Part shown: piece by piece, positions 30,836 through 37,229 of the stretch
Numbering within the stretch: the first letter of the stretch is position 1
How the letters are laid out: each line of letters begins with the position of its first letter
From: DAITBA01 sp036824005
Lineage (GTDB): Bacteria; Pseudomonadota; Gammaproteobacteria; Burkholderiales; Rhodocyclaceae
Reading direction: 5' to 3'
Assembly: GCA_036824005.1 (NCBI GenBank)
Contig: DAITBA010000027.1
Location: 1-37,229, forward strand
DNA length: 37,229 bases
The notes under the pieces: generated by a model
Databases searched by the model: none
What the model saw: only the letters and a program-made list of their open reading frames with translations
Told to the model about the DNA's origin: nothing
Made by a program: the position numbers and the translations under genes

Positions 30836-32461
30836 ATGTTCGAGAAGATGAAGGTTTCTGTGCGTCTTGCCGTGGCCTTCGGCGTTGTGCTTGCCGGGTT
30901 TCTCGCGCTCGTCGTTGTCGGCGTCGTGACCAACCTGCGCATGGGCGCGAAAGTGGAGCGGTTGGTAAGCGAGCAGTACCCGACAATCGTGCTTACGGCG
31001 TCGATGCGCGCCGCGGTGAGCGACCTCCAGTTCGCGCTGCAGGACATTGCATTGGCCACGGATAAGGCCCAGGTGGAGGCACGGGTACGGTCGCTGCCCG
31101 ATCTCGGACGGCGCATGGATGGCGATTTGCAGCGTCTCGATCAATGGGTGACCGGCGAGGATTCGAAATCGCTGCTGAACGACCTGCGCCAGGCGGGCAA
31201 GGATTATCTCGATGCCCGGGACAGATTCATCGCCGACGCCCAAGCGCGGCCCGGCGGTGCCGCGGAGGCCTTTCAGGGCACGAAGAATGCGTACCTCGTG
31301 CTGTCGGAAACCGTCGGCAGTTTTATCCAGACCCAGAGTGCCGTGGTGAATGAGACCGGTGATCTGGCTGCACGCGACTCGCGACGCACACTCTGGCTGA
31401 TGGCCGTGCTCGGCGGCATCGGACTGGCCGTGACGGCGGCCGTTGGCTTCACGATCTCCCGCGGCATGCTGCGTCAACTGGGTGGCGAGCCGGGCTATGC
31501 CGTCGAGATCGCCGGTGCAATCGCCGGCGGCGACCTGTCCGTGGCTGTTCGAACCCGCTCGGCGGACACCCGGAGCCTGCTGAGCGCTATGACACGCATG
31601 CAGACCGACCTCAAGCAGATGATTGCCCAAGTCCGGGTGTCGGCGAATGCGGTGTCCAGCGCTGCGGGCCAGTTGGCGGCCAGCGCCCCCGAGGCTATGC
31701 AGGCATCGCAGCAGCAGACCGACGCCGCGTCGGTGGCCACCGCCGCCGTGGCCGAGATGGCCCAAAGTGCCGGCCAGGTGGCGCACAGCGCCGCGGAAAC
31801 CCACCGCAACTCCTCAGATGCCTGCCGGCTTTCCGAGGAGGGTGTGACGCTGGTGCAGCAGGCCTCCGCGGAGATGGCGAAAATCGCTCATACGGTCGAG
31901 ACCTCGTCCCAGCAGATCCACAACCTCATGCAGCGTGCCGACGAGATCGGTGGCATTGTCAATGTCATTCGGGAGATTGCCGATCAGACAAATTTGCTGG
32001 CACTCAATGCCGCCATCGAAGCGGCACGGGCGGGTGAGCAGGGCCGCGGTTTTGCCGTCGTGGCGGACGAGGTGCGCAAGCTGGCGGAGCGCACCGGCGC
32101 GGCGACTGCCGAGATCACTCAAATGATCTCCTCCATCCAGAACGAAACCCACGCCGCCGTGACCAGCATGCGCGAGGGCGGCAGCTTGGTTCAAAACGGC
32201 GTGCGCCTTGCCGACCGGGCCGCCCATTCGTTGGAGACGATCAACGCCGAGATGCGCGAAACGCTCAAGCAGATCGAAGACGTGGCGGTAGCGGCCGACG
32301 CGCAGCGCAAGCTGAGCGACAACCTGTCGCGACATATGGACCGAATTGCTGACGTCGCCCGACTGGCCAGCGGTGCCACTGGACGCTCGGTGGAGACCAC
32401 CGAACAACTGGCGTCACTGGCGGCGGAGCTGACCGCTGCCGTAAGCCGCTTCAGGGTGTAA
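30836..32461 (+). CDS. Methyl-accepting chemotaxis protein, 4HB sensor
   Basis: This is a transmembrane chemoreceptor that controls CheA through CheW. The 541-residue protein has a first membrane helix (about 10-32) and a periplasmic region of about 150 residues (33-184) that is all helical, in keeping with the four-helix-bundle 4HB_MCP sensor. The second membrane helix is at about 185-207, and a HAMP domain at about 207-260. The long signalling coiled coil has its hairpin tip at about 380-420 (DQTNLLALNAAIEAARAGEQ, GRGFAVVADEVRKLAERT). There is no C-terminal CheR/CheB-binding pentapeptide (it ends AAVSRFRV). The ligand cannot be told from sequence. No other chemotaxis gene is in the window. 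It stands alone between dnaB and a CDGSH gene. Confidence 0.95.
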   Translation: MFEKMKVSVRLAVAFGVVLAGFLALVVVGVVTNLRMGAKVERLVSEQYPTIVLTASMRAAVSDLQFALQDIALATDKAQVEARVRSLPDLGRRMDGDLQRLDQWVTGEDSKSLLNDLRQAGKDYLDARDRFIADAQARPGGAAEAFQGTKNAYLVLSETVGSFIQTQSAVVNETGDLAARDSRRTLWLMAVLGGIGLAVTAAVGFTISRGMLRQLGGEPGYAVEIAGAIAGGDLSVAVRTRSADTRSLLSAMTRMQTDLKQMIAQVRVSANAVSSAAGQLAASAPEAMQASQQQTDAASVATAAVAEMAQSAGQVAHSAAETHRNSSDACRLSEEGVTLVQQASAEMAKIAHTVETSSQQIHNLMQRADEIGGIVNVIREIADQTNLLALNAAIEAARAGEQGRGFAVVADEVRKLAERTGAATAEITQMISSIQNETHAAVTSMREGGSLVQNGVRLADRAAHSLETINAEMRETLKQIEDVAVAADAQRKLSDNLSRHMDRIADVARLASGATGRSVETTEQLASLAAELTAAVSRFRV

Positions 32462-32586
32462 GCTGGCGCACGCAGCCCGCGCTTTCGCATTCTGTCGGCG
32501 CGCGCTCCGGCGCCGCGCCGCCCGCGGCCGACCCGCTTCTCCGGCTGATCCGCCGGCACCTTGCGTGTGTCCCTGCCCGTGGCGTT

Positions 32587-32614
32587 TTGCGCGCGATCCA
32601 TTACCGGTTACACT
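32587..32614 (+). promoter_or_regulatory. Candidate promoter of the CDGSH gene
   Basis: TTGCGC (32587-32592), a 16-bp spacer and TACACT (32609-32614) precede the CDGSH start by 24 bases. The same two hexamers with the same spacing precede the ACT-domain gene at 33164-33191. Confidence 0.5.
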
Positions 32615-32638
32615 TCTCGCCCAAGGAGGAGTGAGCGT

Positions 32639-32872
32639 ATGGCAAGACTGGTAAAGCGCATGCGTACCGAACCATATCAGGTGACGGTCGGCAACGAAAC
32701 GAAGTACATCTGTGCCTGTGGGCTTTCCAAGAACCAGCCCTTCTGCGACGGCTCCCACAAGGTGGTGCACGGCGAAGCGGCCGGTTGTACCTACTGGTAC
32801 GAATTGGGCGGTGTTCGCCACCAGCTCTCGGATCAGGACGACGACAAGTTCGTCAAGATGTCTCACGAATGA
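32639..32872 (+). CDS. CDGSH iron-sulfur domain protein
   Basis: This 77-residue protein has one CDGSH domain with the motif CACGLSKNQPFCDGSH. The [2Fe-2S] ligands are Cys25, Cys27, Cys36 and His40, the three-Cys one-His arrangement of the mitoNEET-like family. Bacterial members are small soluble proteins thought to act in electron or cluster transfer; the partner is unknown here. It starts MARLVKRMRTEPYQV after a strong Shine-Dalgarno sequence (AAGGAGG, 32623-32629). The frame is open further upstream, but those residues have no family resemblance. It is preceded by its own promoter and probably forms a single-gene unit. Confidence 0.93.
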   Translation: MARLVKRMRTEPYQVTVGNETKYICACGLSKNQPFCDGSHKVVHGEAAGCTYWYELGGVRHQLSDQDDDKFVKMSHE

Positions 32873-33163
32873 AACGGCACGGCGCGCCGGCCGGTATCGG
32901 CGGCCGCTGCTGCGCCACGAGTGCTTTGCCGCCGACGTTAGGAAGGGCATCCGAGGGCCGCGTGACGCCCTCGCGCTGGGACCGCCCGCGGCGGGTGCGC
33001 AGCCTTCGCGTTGCCGGATCCATCCAGCCTGTATTCCGCACCGCCTGCTACGGGTCGGGCGCGCCTACTCGCGCAGTTGCCTAGGGCGCGTTCACGATTA
33101 CCCTCGCGCCGCACTGCACAAGCGGCGTACCCGCGGCGCACGCCTCGCAGGGTGATGTCCCCC
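32873..33163. other. Gene-free stretch between the CDGSH and ACT-domain genes
   Basis: These roughly 290 bases, plus the promoter and leader to 33273, contain several short GC-driven open frames on both strands. None has a Shine-Dalgarno sequence or any recognisable motif. I see no tRNA, clear terminator or repeat. A small RNA cannot be excluded. Confidence 0.5.
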
Positions 33164-33191
33164 TTGCGCAAACCGGGGCGTCGGCTACACT
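33164..33191 (+). promoter_or_regulatory. Candidate promoter of the ACT-domain gene
   Basis: TTGCGC (33164-33169), a 16-bp spacer and TACACT (33186-33191) lie 83 bp before the ACT gene start, followed by the AT-rich TAAATAATTG. Hexamers and spacing are identical to those before the CDGSH gene. Confidence 0.5.
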
Positions 33192-33273
33192 AAATAATTG
33201 AACGCAAGAAAAGCACCCCAGCCGGTAACGGCCTCGGCCGCCCCCACGTGGGCATTGCGAAGCGGAGCGCAAG

Positions 33274-33687
33274 ATGGTCGATTCGATACGCAAGGTGGAC
33301 TATTACTCAATGATGATCCCCAACCGGCCTGGGGAGGCCTTCAAGGTACTCTCGGCGCTGGTCAGCGGGGGGGTCAACCTCCTCGCATGCACGGCCTGCG
33401 CCCGGGGCCATCGCGCCCAGATCGACGTCGTGCCAGACGACAAGCGCCGGTTCAATGCCGCCGCAAAGAAGGCGGGCCTGAAGTTCGACGCCAAGAAGAC
33501 TGGCTTCATGGTGCAGGGCGACGACCGTGCCGGCGCCGTGGCCGAGCACCTCAAGAGGCTGTCCGATGCCGGCGTCAATGTCACGGCCGTGGATGCGATT
33601 ACCGTCGGCGAGGGCCGCTTCGGTGCCATTCTCTGGGTGGACATGAGCGGCCTTGCCCGCGCGGCAAGGGTCCTGCGTATGCACTGA
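33274..33687 (+). CDS. Tandem ACT-domain protein, function unknown
   Basis: This 137-residue protein consists of two ACT-like halves, about 8-68 (DYYSMMIPNRPGEAFKVLSAL) and about 75-130 (GFMVQGDDRAGAVAEHLKRLSDAGVNVTAVDAI). Each has the beta-alpha-beta pattern with a Pro/Gly or Ala/Gly turn where small ligands, often amino acids, bind in this family. No catalytic domain is attached, so it is a stand-alone sensor or regulatory protein. Its partner and ligand are not shown by the sequence. The second ACT domain sits close behind the first, a common way to form an internal dimer. GCGGAGCG precedes the ATG. It ends convergently with phoH, 74 bases apart. Confidence 0.8.
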   Translation: MVDSIRKVDYYSMMIPNRPGEAFKVLSALVSGGVNLLACTACARGHRAQIDVVPDDKRRFNAAAKKAGLKFDAKKTGFMVQGDDRAGAVAEHLKRLSDAGVNVTAVDAITVGEGRFGAILWVDMSGLARAARVLRMH

Positions 33688-33761
33688 CCGCGCATGGTGC
33701 GCCCGGCCGGGAGTCTCCGGTGGCGGCGCAGTCGGCGGCACCGCCGGCGGACTAGCCGCGC

Positions 33762-35171
33762 CTACAAAACCTCCGCCGCGTAATCCGCCAGCCGCGAGCG
33801 CTCGCCCCGCTGCAGGGTGACGTGGCCGCTGTGGTTCCAACCCTTGAAGCGATCCACCACGTAGGTCAGCCCTGACGATCCCTCGGTGAGATAGGGCGTG
33901 TCGATCTGGGCGATATTGCCCAGGCAGACCACCTTGGTGCCGGGACCGGCGCGCGTGATGAGCGTCTTCATTTGCTTGGGCGTCAGGTTCTGCGCCTCGT
34001 CGATGATCAGGAACTTGTTGATGAAGGTGCGCCCGCGCATGAAGTTGAGCGACTTCACCTTGATGCGGCTGCGGATCAGGTCTCGGGTGGCAGCGCGTCC
34101 CCAATCGCCGCCTTCGTCGTCACTGTGGTTGAGCACGTCCAGGTTGTCCTCCAGGGCGCCCATCCACGGCGTCATCTTCTCCTCCTCGGTGCCGGGCAGG
34201 AAGCCGATGTCCTCGCCCACCGGCACGGTGACCCGGGTCATGATGATTTCGGAATAAACCTTGGACTCCAGCGTCTGGGTCAGCCCCGCCGCCAGGGTGA
34301 GCAACGTCTTGCCCGTGCCGGCCTGGCCGAGCAGCGTGATGAAGTCCACCTCCGGGCTCATGAGCAGGTTGAGGGCGAAATTCTGCTCGCGGTTGCGCGC
34401 CGTAATGCCCCAGACGTTGTTCCTCTGGTGTGTGTAGTCCCTGAGCGTTTCCAGCACTACCTGCTTCCCGTCCTTCTCGCGCACGATGGCGTAGAAAGGC
34501 TTGCCGCTCTGATCGGCCTCCTGGTAGACGAACTCGTTGATGAGCAGGTCGGGACACAGCGGCCCGCGCACGCGGTAGAGCGTGTGCCCTTCCTTCTTCC
34601 AGGACTCCATGTCGCGGCCGTGGCTGTCCCAGAAATCCGGCGGCAGCTCCAGCATGCCCGTGTAGAGCAGGTCGGTGTCCTCGAGCACCTTGTCGTTGAA
34701 GTAGTCCTGCGCATCCAGCCCCAGGGCGCGGGCCTTGATGCGCATGTTGATGTCCTTGGACACCAGGATCACATGCCGCTTCAGCTGCCGCTTTTGCAGA
34801 TGCATGACGACGCCGATGATCTGGTTGTCGGCCTTGGCCGTCGGCAGGGCCGCGGGCAGATCGCTGTTGATCGCTTCGGTCTGCAGGAACATGCGCCCGC
34901 TCGCCAGCTCGCGCGAGGGCCCGGAAAGGGGAATGCCGTCGGCGATGCGGTGCTCGGCGCCGCTGACGATCGTGTCGAGCATGCGGCTTGCCTGGCGGGC
35001 ATTGCGCGCCACCTCCGACATGCCCTTCTTGTTGTTGTCCAGCTCCTCAAGCGTCATGATCGGCACGAAGATGTCGTGCTCCTCGAAGCGGAAGACGCTG
35101 GCCGGGTCGTGCATCAGTACGTTGGTATCGAGGACGAAGAGCTTGGTGTGGGGGGTGCGCTTGGCGTTCAT
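33762..35171 (-). CDS. PhoH-family ATPase with N-terminal PIN domain (PhoH2 type)
   Basis: This 469-residue protein fuses a PIN ribonuclease domain (about 8-150; LFVLDTNVLMHDP with Asp15, LEELDNNKKG, VSKDINMRIKARALG) to a PhoH ATPase. In the PhoH part, Walker A is GQAGTGKT at 282-289, Walker B is FLIIDEAQN at 387-395, and LGNIAQIDTPYL follows. This is the PhoH2 architecture; characterised members are RNA helicase-RNases, so an RNA-processing role is likely but inferred. The start at 35171 begins the PIN domain. The frame remains open upstream through bcp, where it is only a shadow of that gene. It is the last gene of the apparent arnD-bcp-phoH operon, 80 bases after bcp. Confidence 0.92.
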   Translation of the reverse strand: MNAKRTPHTKLFVLDTNVLMHDPASVFRFEEHDIFVPIMTLEELDNNKKGMSEVARNARQASRMLDTIVSGAEHRIADGIPLSGPSRELASGRMFLQTEAINSDLPAALPTAKADNQIIGVVMHLQKRQLKRHVILVSKDINMRIKARALGLDAQDYFNDKVLEDTDLLYTGMLELPPDFWDSHGRDMESWKKEGHTLYRVRGPLCPDLLINEFVYQEADQSGKPFYAIVREKDGKQVVLETLRDYTHQRNNVWGITARNREQNFALNLLMSPEVDFITLLGQAGTGKTLLTLAAGLTQTLESKVYSEIIMTRVTVPVGEDIGFLPGTEEEKMTPWMGALEDNLDVLNHSDDEGGDWGRAATRDLIRSRIKVKSLNFMRGRTFINKFLIIDEAQNLTPKQMKTLITRAGPGTKVVCLGNIAQIDTPYLTEGSSGLTYVVDRFKGWNHSGHVTLQRGERSRLADYAAEVL

Positions 35172-35251
35172 GTTGGTGGGCAGCGAAGGGTGGAGAGGTG
35201 AAGCGAATAGGCGTTCGGCGGATCGATGTGTCGGATTCCTCCCTTCACAAG

Positions 35252-35707
35252 TTACAGCGTTTTGACGAAATCCAGCACTTCCTGGGCGTGGCCCGGCACC
35301 TTGACGCCGCGCCACTCCCGGCGCAGCACGCCGGCGGCGTCGATGACGAAGGTGCTGCGTTCGACGCCTCGCACCTGTTTGCCATACATGTTTTTCATCT
35401 TCATTACCGAGAACAGCTTGCACGCCGTTTCGTCCTCGTCGGCGAGCAGCTCGAAGGGCAGCCCCAGCTTGGCCTTGAAGCCCTCGTGGGAACGGATGCT
35501 GTCGCGGGAGATGCCGTAGATGCTGCAGCCGAGCCGGCGGAACTCCGGGTGCAGGTCGCGGAAATCGCCGGCTTCCGTGGTGCAGCCCGGCGTGTTGTCC
35601 TTGGGATAGAAGTAAAGCACCAGCGGTGCGCCGCGCGCCGCCTCGAGGTTGAAGTCCTTGCCGCCGGTGGCGGGCAGGGTGAAATCGGCAACGGTCTGGT
35701 CGAGCAT
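35252..35707 (-). CDS. bcp: Thiol peroxidase, BCP/PrxQ family peroxiredoxin
   Basis: Bcp reduces hydrogen peroxide and organic hydroperoxides with electrons from thioredoxin or a similar donor. The 151-residue protein has the peroxidatic Cys42 in YPKDNTPGCTTEAGDFRD. In E. coli Bcp a resolving cysteine follows five residues later; here that position is Gly47, so the usual CxxxxC pair is missing. The only other cysteines are Cys61 and Cys96. It therefore works either as a 1-Cys enzyme or with one of these as an unusual resolving residue. The gene starts 17 bases after arnD. Confidence 0.94.
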   Translation of the reverse strand: MLDQTVADFTLPATGGKDFNLEAARGAPLVLYFYPKDNTPGCTTEAGDFRDLHPEFRRLGCSIYGISRDSIRSHEGFKAKLGLPFELLADEDETACKLFSVMKMKNMYGKQVRGVERSTFVIDAAGVLRREWRGVKVPGHAQEVLDFVKTL

Positions 35708-35724
35708 GTCGTTCTCGAATTTTG

Positions 35725-36675
35725 TCAGCAGGTTGCGCCGGTGACGGGTTTGATGCCGTCTGCATCGGCGGCGAGGAACTCCTCGCCCTGCAGCATGAGG
35801 GTGCCGGAGCGGCCGGGAATCTCTCCCCGCACCACCTCGTGCCGGGGCAGGGCCGCCAGGTTCAGGTTGTCGAAGATAGCACGCGTCGTCGTCAATTCAT
35901 AACCCTGGTCGCGCCAGCCGGCCAGCAGCCGCTCGAAGGCGGGCAGCAGCTTCATGCCCTCCAGCTCCGCATGCAGGGTATAGACATGGCCGCACGCCGG
36001 CGGGTTCTCCGTCAGCCGCAGCAGGGATTCGTGGACGTTCTCGGCGCCGATGCCGTCCAGGCCGATCAGCTCGTCCAGGGTCGGCAGTGTCGTCGGCACC
36101 TGCGGGCAGGCGATGATCTCGGCGCGCTGCACGGGCATGAAGGGGCAGGTGCCGCGCGTGTCCGAGCAGTAGTCGAAGCCGAGCCGCTGGGTGAGCCGCA
36201 GGGCATGGCGGTTCATCTGCCAGCCGGCGGCGCCGTGGGCGCGCGGTGCCTCGCCGAAGATCTCGGCGAAGCGATCGACCGCCTGCTGCATCTCCCGCAG
36301 CGTCCACTGCGCGTCGGCGTGCTCGACGCCATCCTGCCAGCGCACGTGGTCCCAGGTGTGGATGCCGACCTCGAAGCCGGCATCGCGCACGCCACGCAGG
36401 ACATCGGCACAGCGCCGGCCGATGTCGGGCCCCGGCAGCAGCGTGCCGTAGAGCAGGGTGCGCACGCCGTAGTGCTCGACGACGGAGGTGCGCGACACCT
36501 TCTTCATGAACCCGGGACGCAGCGCCCGTTTGATGGCGCGGCCGGTGTGGTCGGGGCCGAGGGAGAACAGGAAGGTCGCCAGGGCCCCGTGGCGACGCAG
36601 TGCCTCCACGAGTCGCGGCACACCCTCCTGGGTGCCGCGGCAGGTGTCGACGTCGACTTTGAGGGCGAGTTTCAT
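35725..36675 (-). CDS. arnD: 4-deoxy-4-formamido-L-arabinose-phosphoundecaprenol deformylase (ArnD-like)
   Basis: ArnD removes the formyl group from undecaprenyl-phosphate-4-formamido-arabinose, a step in adding Ara4N to lipid A and so in polymyxin resistance. The 316-residue protein has the NodB polysaccharide-deacetylase fold and close ArnD resemblance. The N terminus is KVDVDTCRGTQEGVPRLVEAL with the metal/catalytic Asp pair, HTWDH is at 106-110, and AAGWQMNRHAL, LPTLDELIG and the C-terminal catalytic segment VYTLHAELEG follow. The start at 36675 (MKLALKVDVD) matches the family; upstream in-frame sequence is unconserved. It leads the bcp-phoH operon. None of arnB, arnC, arnA or arnT is next to it, so the substrate could differ from Ara4N. 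A general polysaccharide deacetylase is the main alternative. Confidence 0.85.
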   Translation of the reverse strand: MKLALKVDVDTCRGTQEGVPRLVEALRRHGALATFLFSLGPDHTGRAIKRALRPGFMKKVSRTSVVEHYGVRTLLYGTLLPGPDIGRRCADVLRGVRDAGFEVGIHTWDHVRWQDGVEHADAQWTLREMQQAVDRFAEIFGEAPRAHGAAGWQMNRHALRLTQRLGFDYCSDTRGTCPFMPVQRAEIIACPQVPTTLPTLDELIGLDGIGAENVHESLLRLTENPPACGHVYTLHAELEGMKLLPAFERLLAGWRDQGYELTTTRAIFDNLNLAALPRHEVVRGEIPGRSGTLMLQGEEFLAADADGIKPVTGATC

Positions 36676-36708
36676 GTTCGTACTTCTGCTCGGATAGGCG
36701 GAGGGCTG

Positions 36709-36736
36709 ATTGTAGAGTATTCGGCGCACTTCGGAA
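36709..36736 (-). promoter_or_regulatory. Candidate promoter of arnD-bcp-phoH
   Basis: On the minus strand, TTCCGA (36736-36731), a 16-bp spacer and TACAAT (36714-36709, five of six -10 matches) precede arnD by 33 bases. A dyad, AACCGG-CTTC-CCGGTT (36735-36750), touches the -35 box and could be an operator. Confidence 0.45.
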
Positions 36737-36737
36737 C

Positions 36738-37229
36738 CGGCTTCCCGGTTTCGCGCTCTTGCGTGTCGCCGGTGGATATTGCGTGAACACGCCGATCCGG
36801 CTATCGTTGTGCTATGAATATGCGTTACGACGCGGGCATCGCCGGAGCTGGGAGATCCCGGAGGGCGCGGCGTGCCGGACGCTCGGGGAAGGAAGCGGTT
36901 TTGCGCACGCGCCGCCACCGTGCTCGCGTATGCTGGCTACTGAAAAGCTTGGGAGGACCGGAAACGGGATTCGACTTCGAGTTGATTGTGTCCGACATGG
37001 CGCCCTGCGGCGGCACCGTGCCCCGCGTCCCGATCGGCGCCCCGGGTATGCCTGTGGACTCTCGCAACCGGTACCAGGCAAGAATGGATGGGTATGGATA
37101 TCCAGCTATGGACAGTTGTTTCCATTATTGGGAACAAATGGCTAGATGTAGGCATTTTGCCGTGCTGTTCCCATCACGTTGAACTAAACCGCTGACGCGG
37201 TGGTGAAGCACCCCACTGCCGCGGCCGCG
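36738..37229. other. Gene-free right edge with operator-like repeats near its end
   Basis: These 492 bases have no open frame with a recognisable domain. One 122-residue frame at 36814-37182 has mixed, non-family composition and I do not accept it. The last 120 bases are less GC-rich. TTGTTTCC (37116-37123), ATTATT, GGGAACAA (37130-37137) form a near-perfect inverted repeat, and TGTTCCCA (37166-37173) adds a third half-site. This may be the control region of a gene beyond the window. Confidence 0.4.

Noticed and set aside
33688..33761. Terminator between the convergent ACT and phoH genes
   Set aside because: GGCGG-CA-CCGCC can form a short stem, but neither side has a T-run and the stem is only 5 bp, so I did not call it.
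36814..37182. Open frame of 122 codons at the right edge
   Set aside because: It has no strong Shine-Dalgarno sequence, mixed composition and no recognisable family, and the repeats at 37116-37173 fall within it.

Overview
The window looks like a high-GC chromosome segment from a betaproteobacterium, possibly close to Rhodocyclales. The evidence is gene content and order: the block ndk-rlmN-pilW-rodZ-ispG-hisS-yfgM-bamB-der-hfq-hflX-hflK-hflC-DUF2065-hisZ-purA, followed by rnr-rlmB and rpsF-priB-rpsR-rplI-dnaB, is a typical betaproteobacterial core arrangement. PriB and HisZ also fit. The lineage is inferred from gene order and family resemblance, not from a database search. I saw no insertion sequence, prophage, CRISPR array or rRNA gene.

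Layout. 239-2525 (+): accA and tilS (fatty-acid initiation; tRNA-Ile2 lysidine). 2519-5103 (-): a DctR/DctS-type two-component system. 5295-8443 (+), divergent from it: a complete DctP-DctQ-DctM TRAP transporter, probably for C4-dicarboxylates, with an attenuator-like hairpin after dctP. 8672-24104 (+): a long, tightly packed housekeeping run covering nucleotide metabolism (ndk, purA), rRNA/tRNA modification and translation (rlmN, hisS, der), isoprenoids (ispG), envelope and pilus assembly (pilW, rodZ, yfgM, bamB), RNA chaperone and stress functions (hfq, hflX, hflKC) and histidine-biosynthesis control (hisZ). 24157-24243 (-): tRNA-Leu(CAG), whose promoter lies across the start of rnr. 24262-27496 (+): rnr and rlmB. 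27575-30609 (+): the S6-PriB-S18-L9 operon, then dnaB behind its own intergenic region. 30836-33687 (+): a chemoreceptor, a small CDGSH iron-sulfur protein and a tandem ACT-domain protein, more loosely spaced. 33762-36675 (-): an apparent arnD-bcp-phoH operon. 36738-37229 has no gene I can support.

The most interesting structure is not in a protein. Upstream of dnaB (29094-29148) are five consecutive 11-bp units. Each carries the same T-N-C-A-C-(A/T) core in register and in one orientation, and four resemble DnaA boxes. A perfect DnaA box (TTATCCACA, 27556-27564) touches the Shine-Dalgarno sequence of rpsF, the first gene of the adjoining operon that contains priB. Together they suggest DnaA-linked control of replication-restart and helicase genes. 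Other points worth a second look are the tRNA-Leu promoter inside the rnr start region, a long charged tail with repeated DRR motifs on DctQ, a perfect inverted repeat between dctS and dctP, matching TTGCGC-N16-TACACT promoters on two neighbouring small genes, an arnD apparently separated from other arn genes, and repeated TGTTCCC-type half-sites at the right edge.
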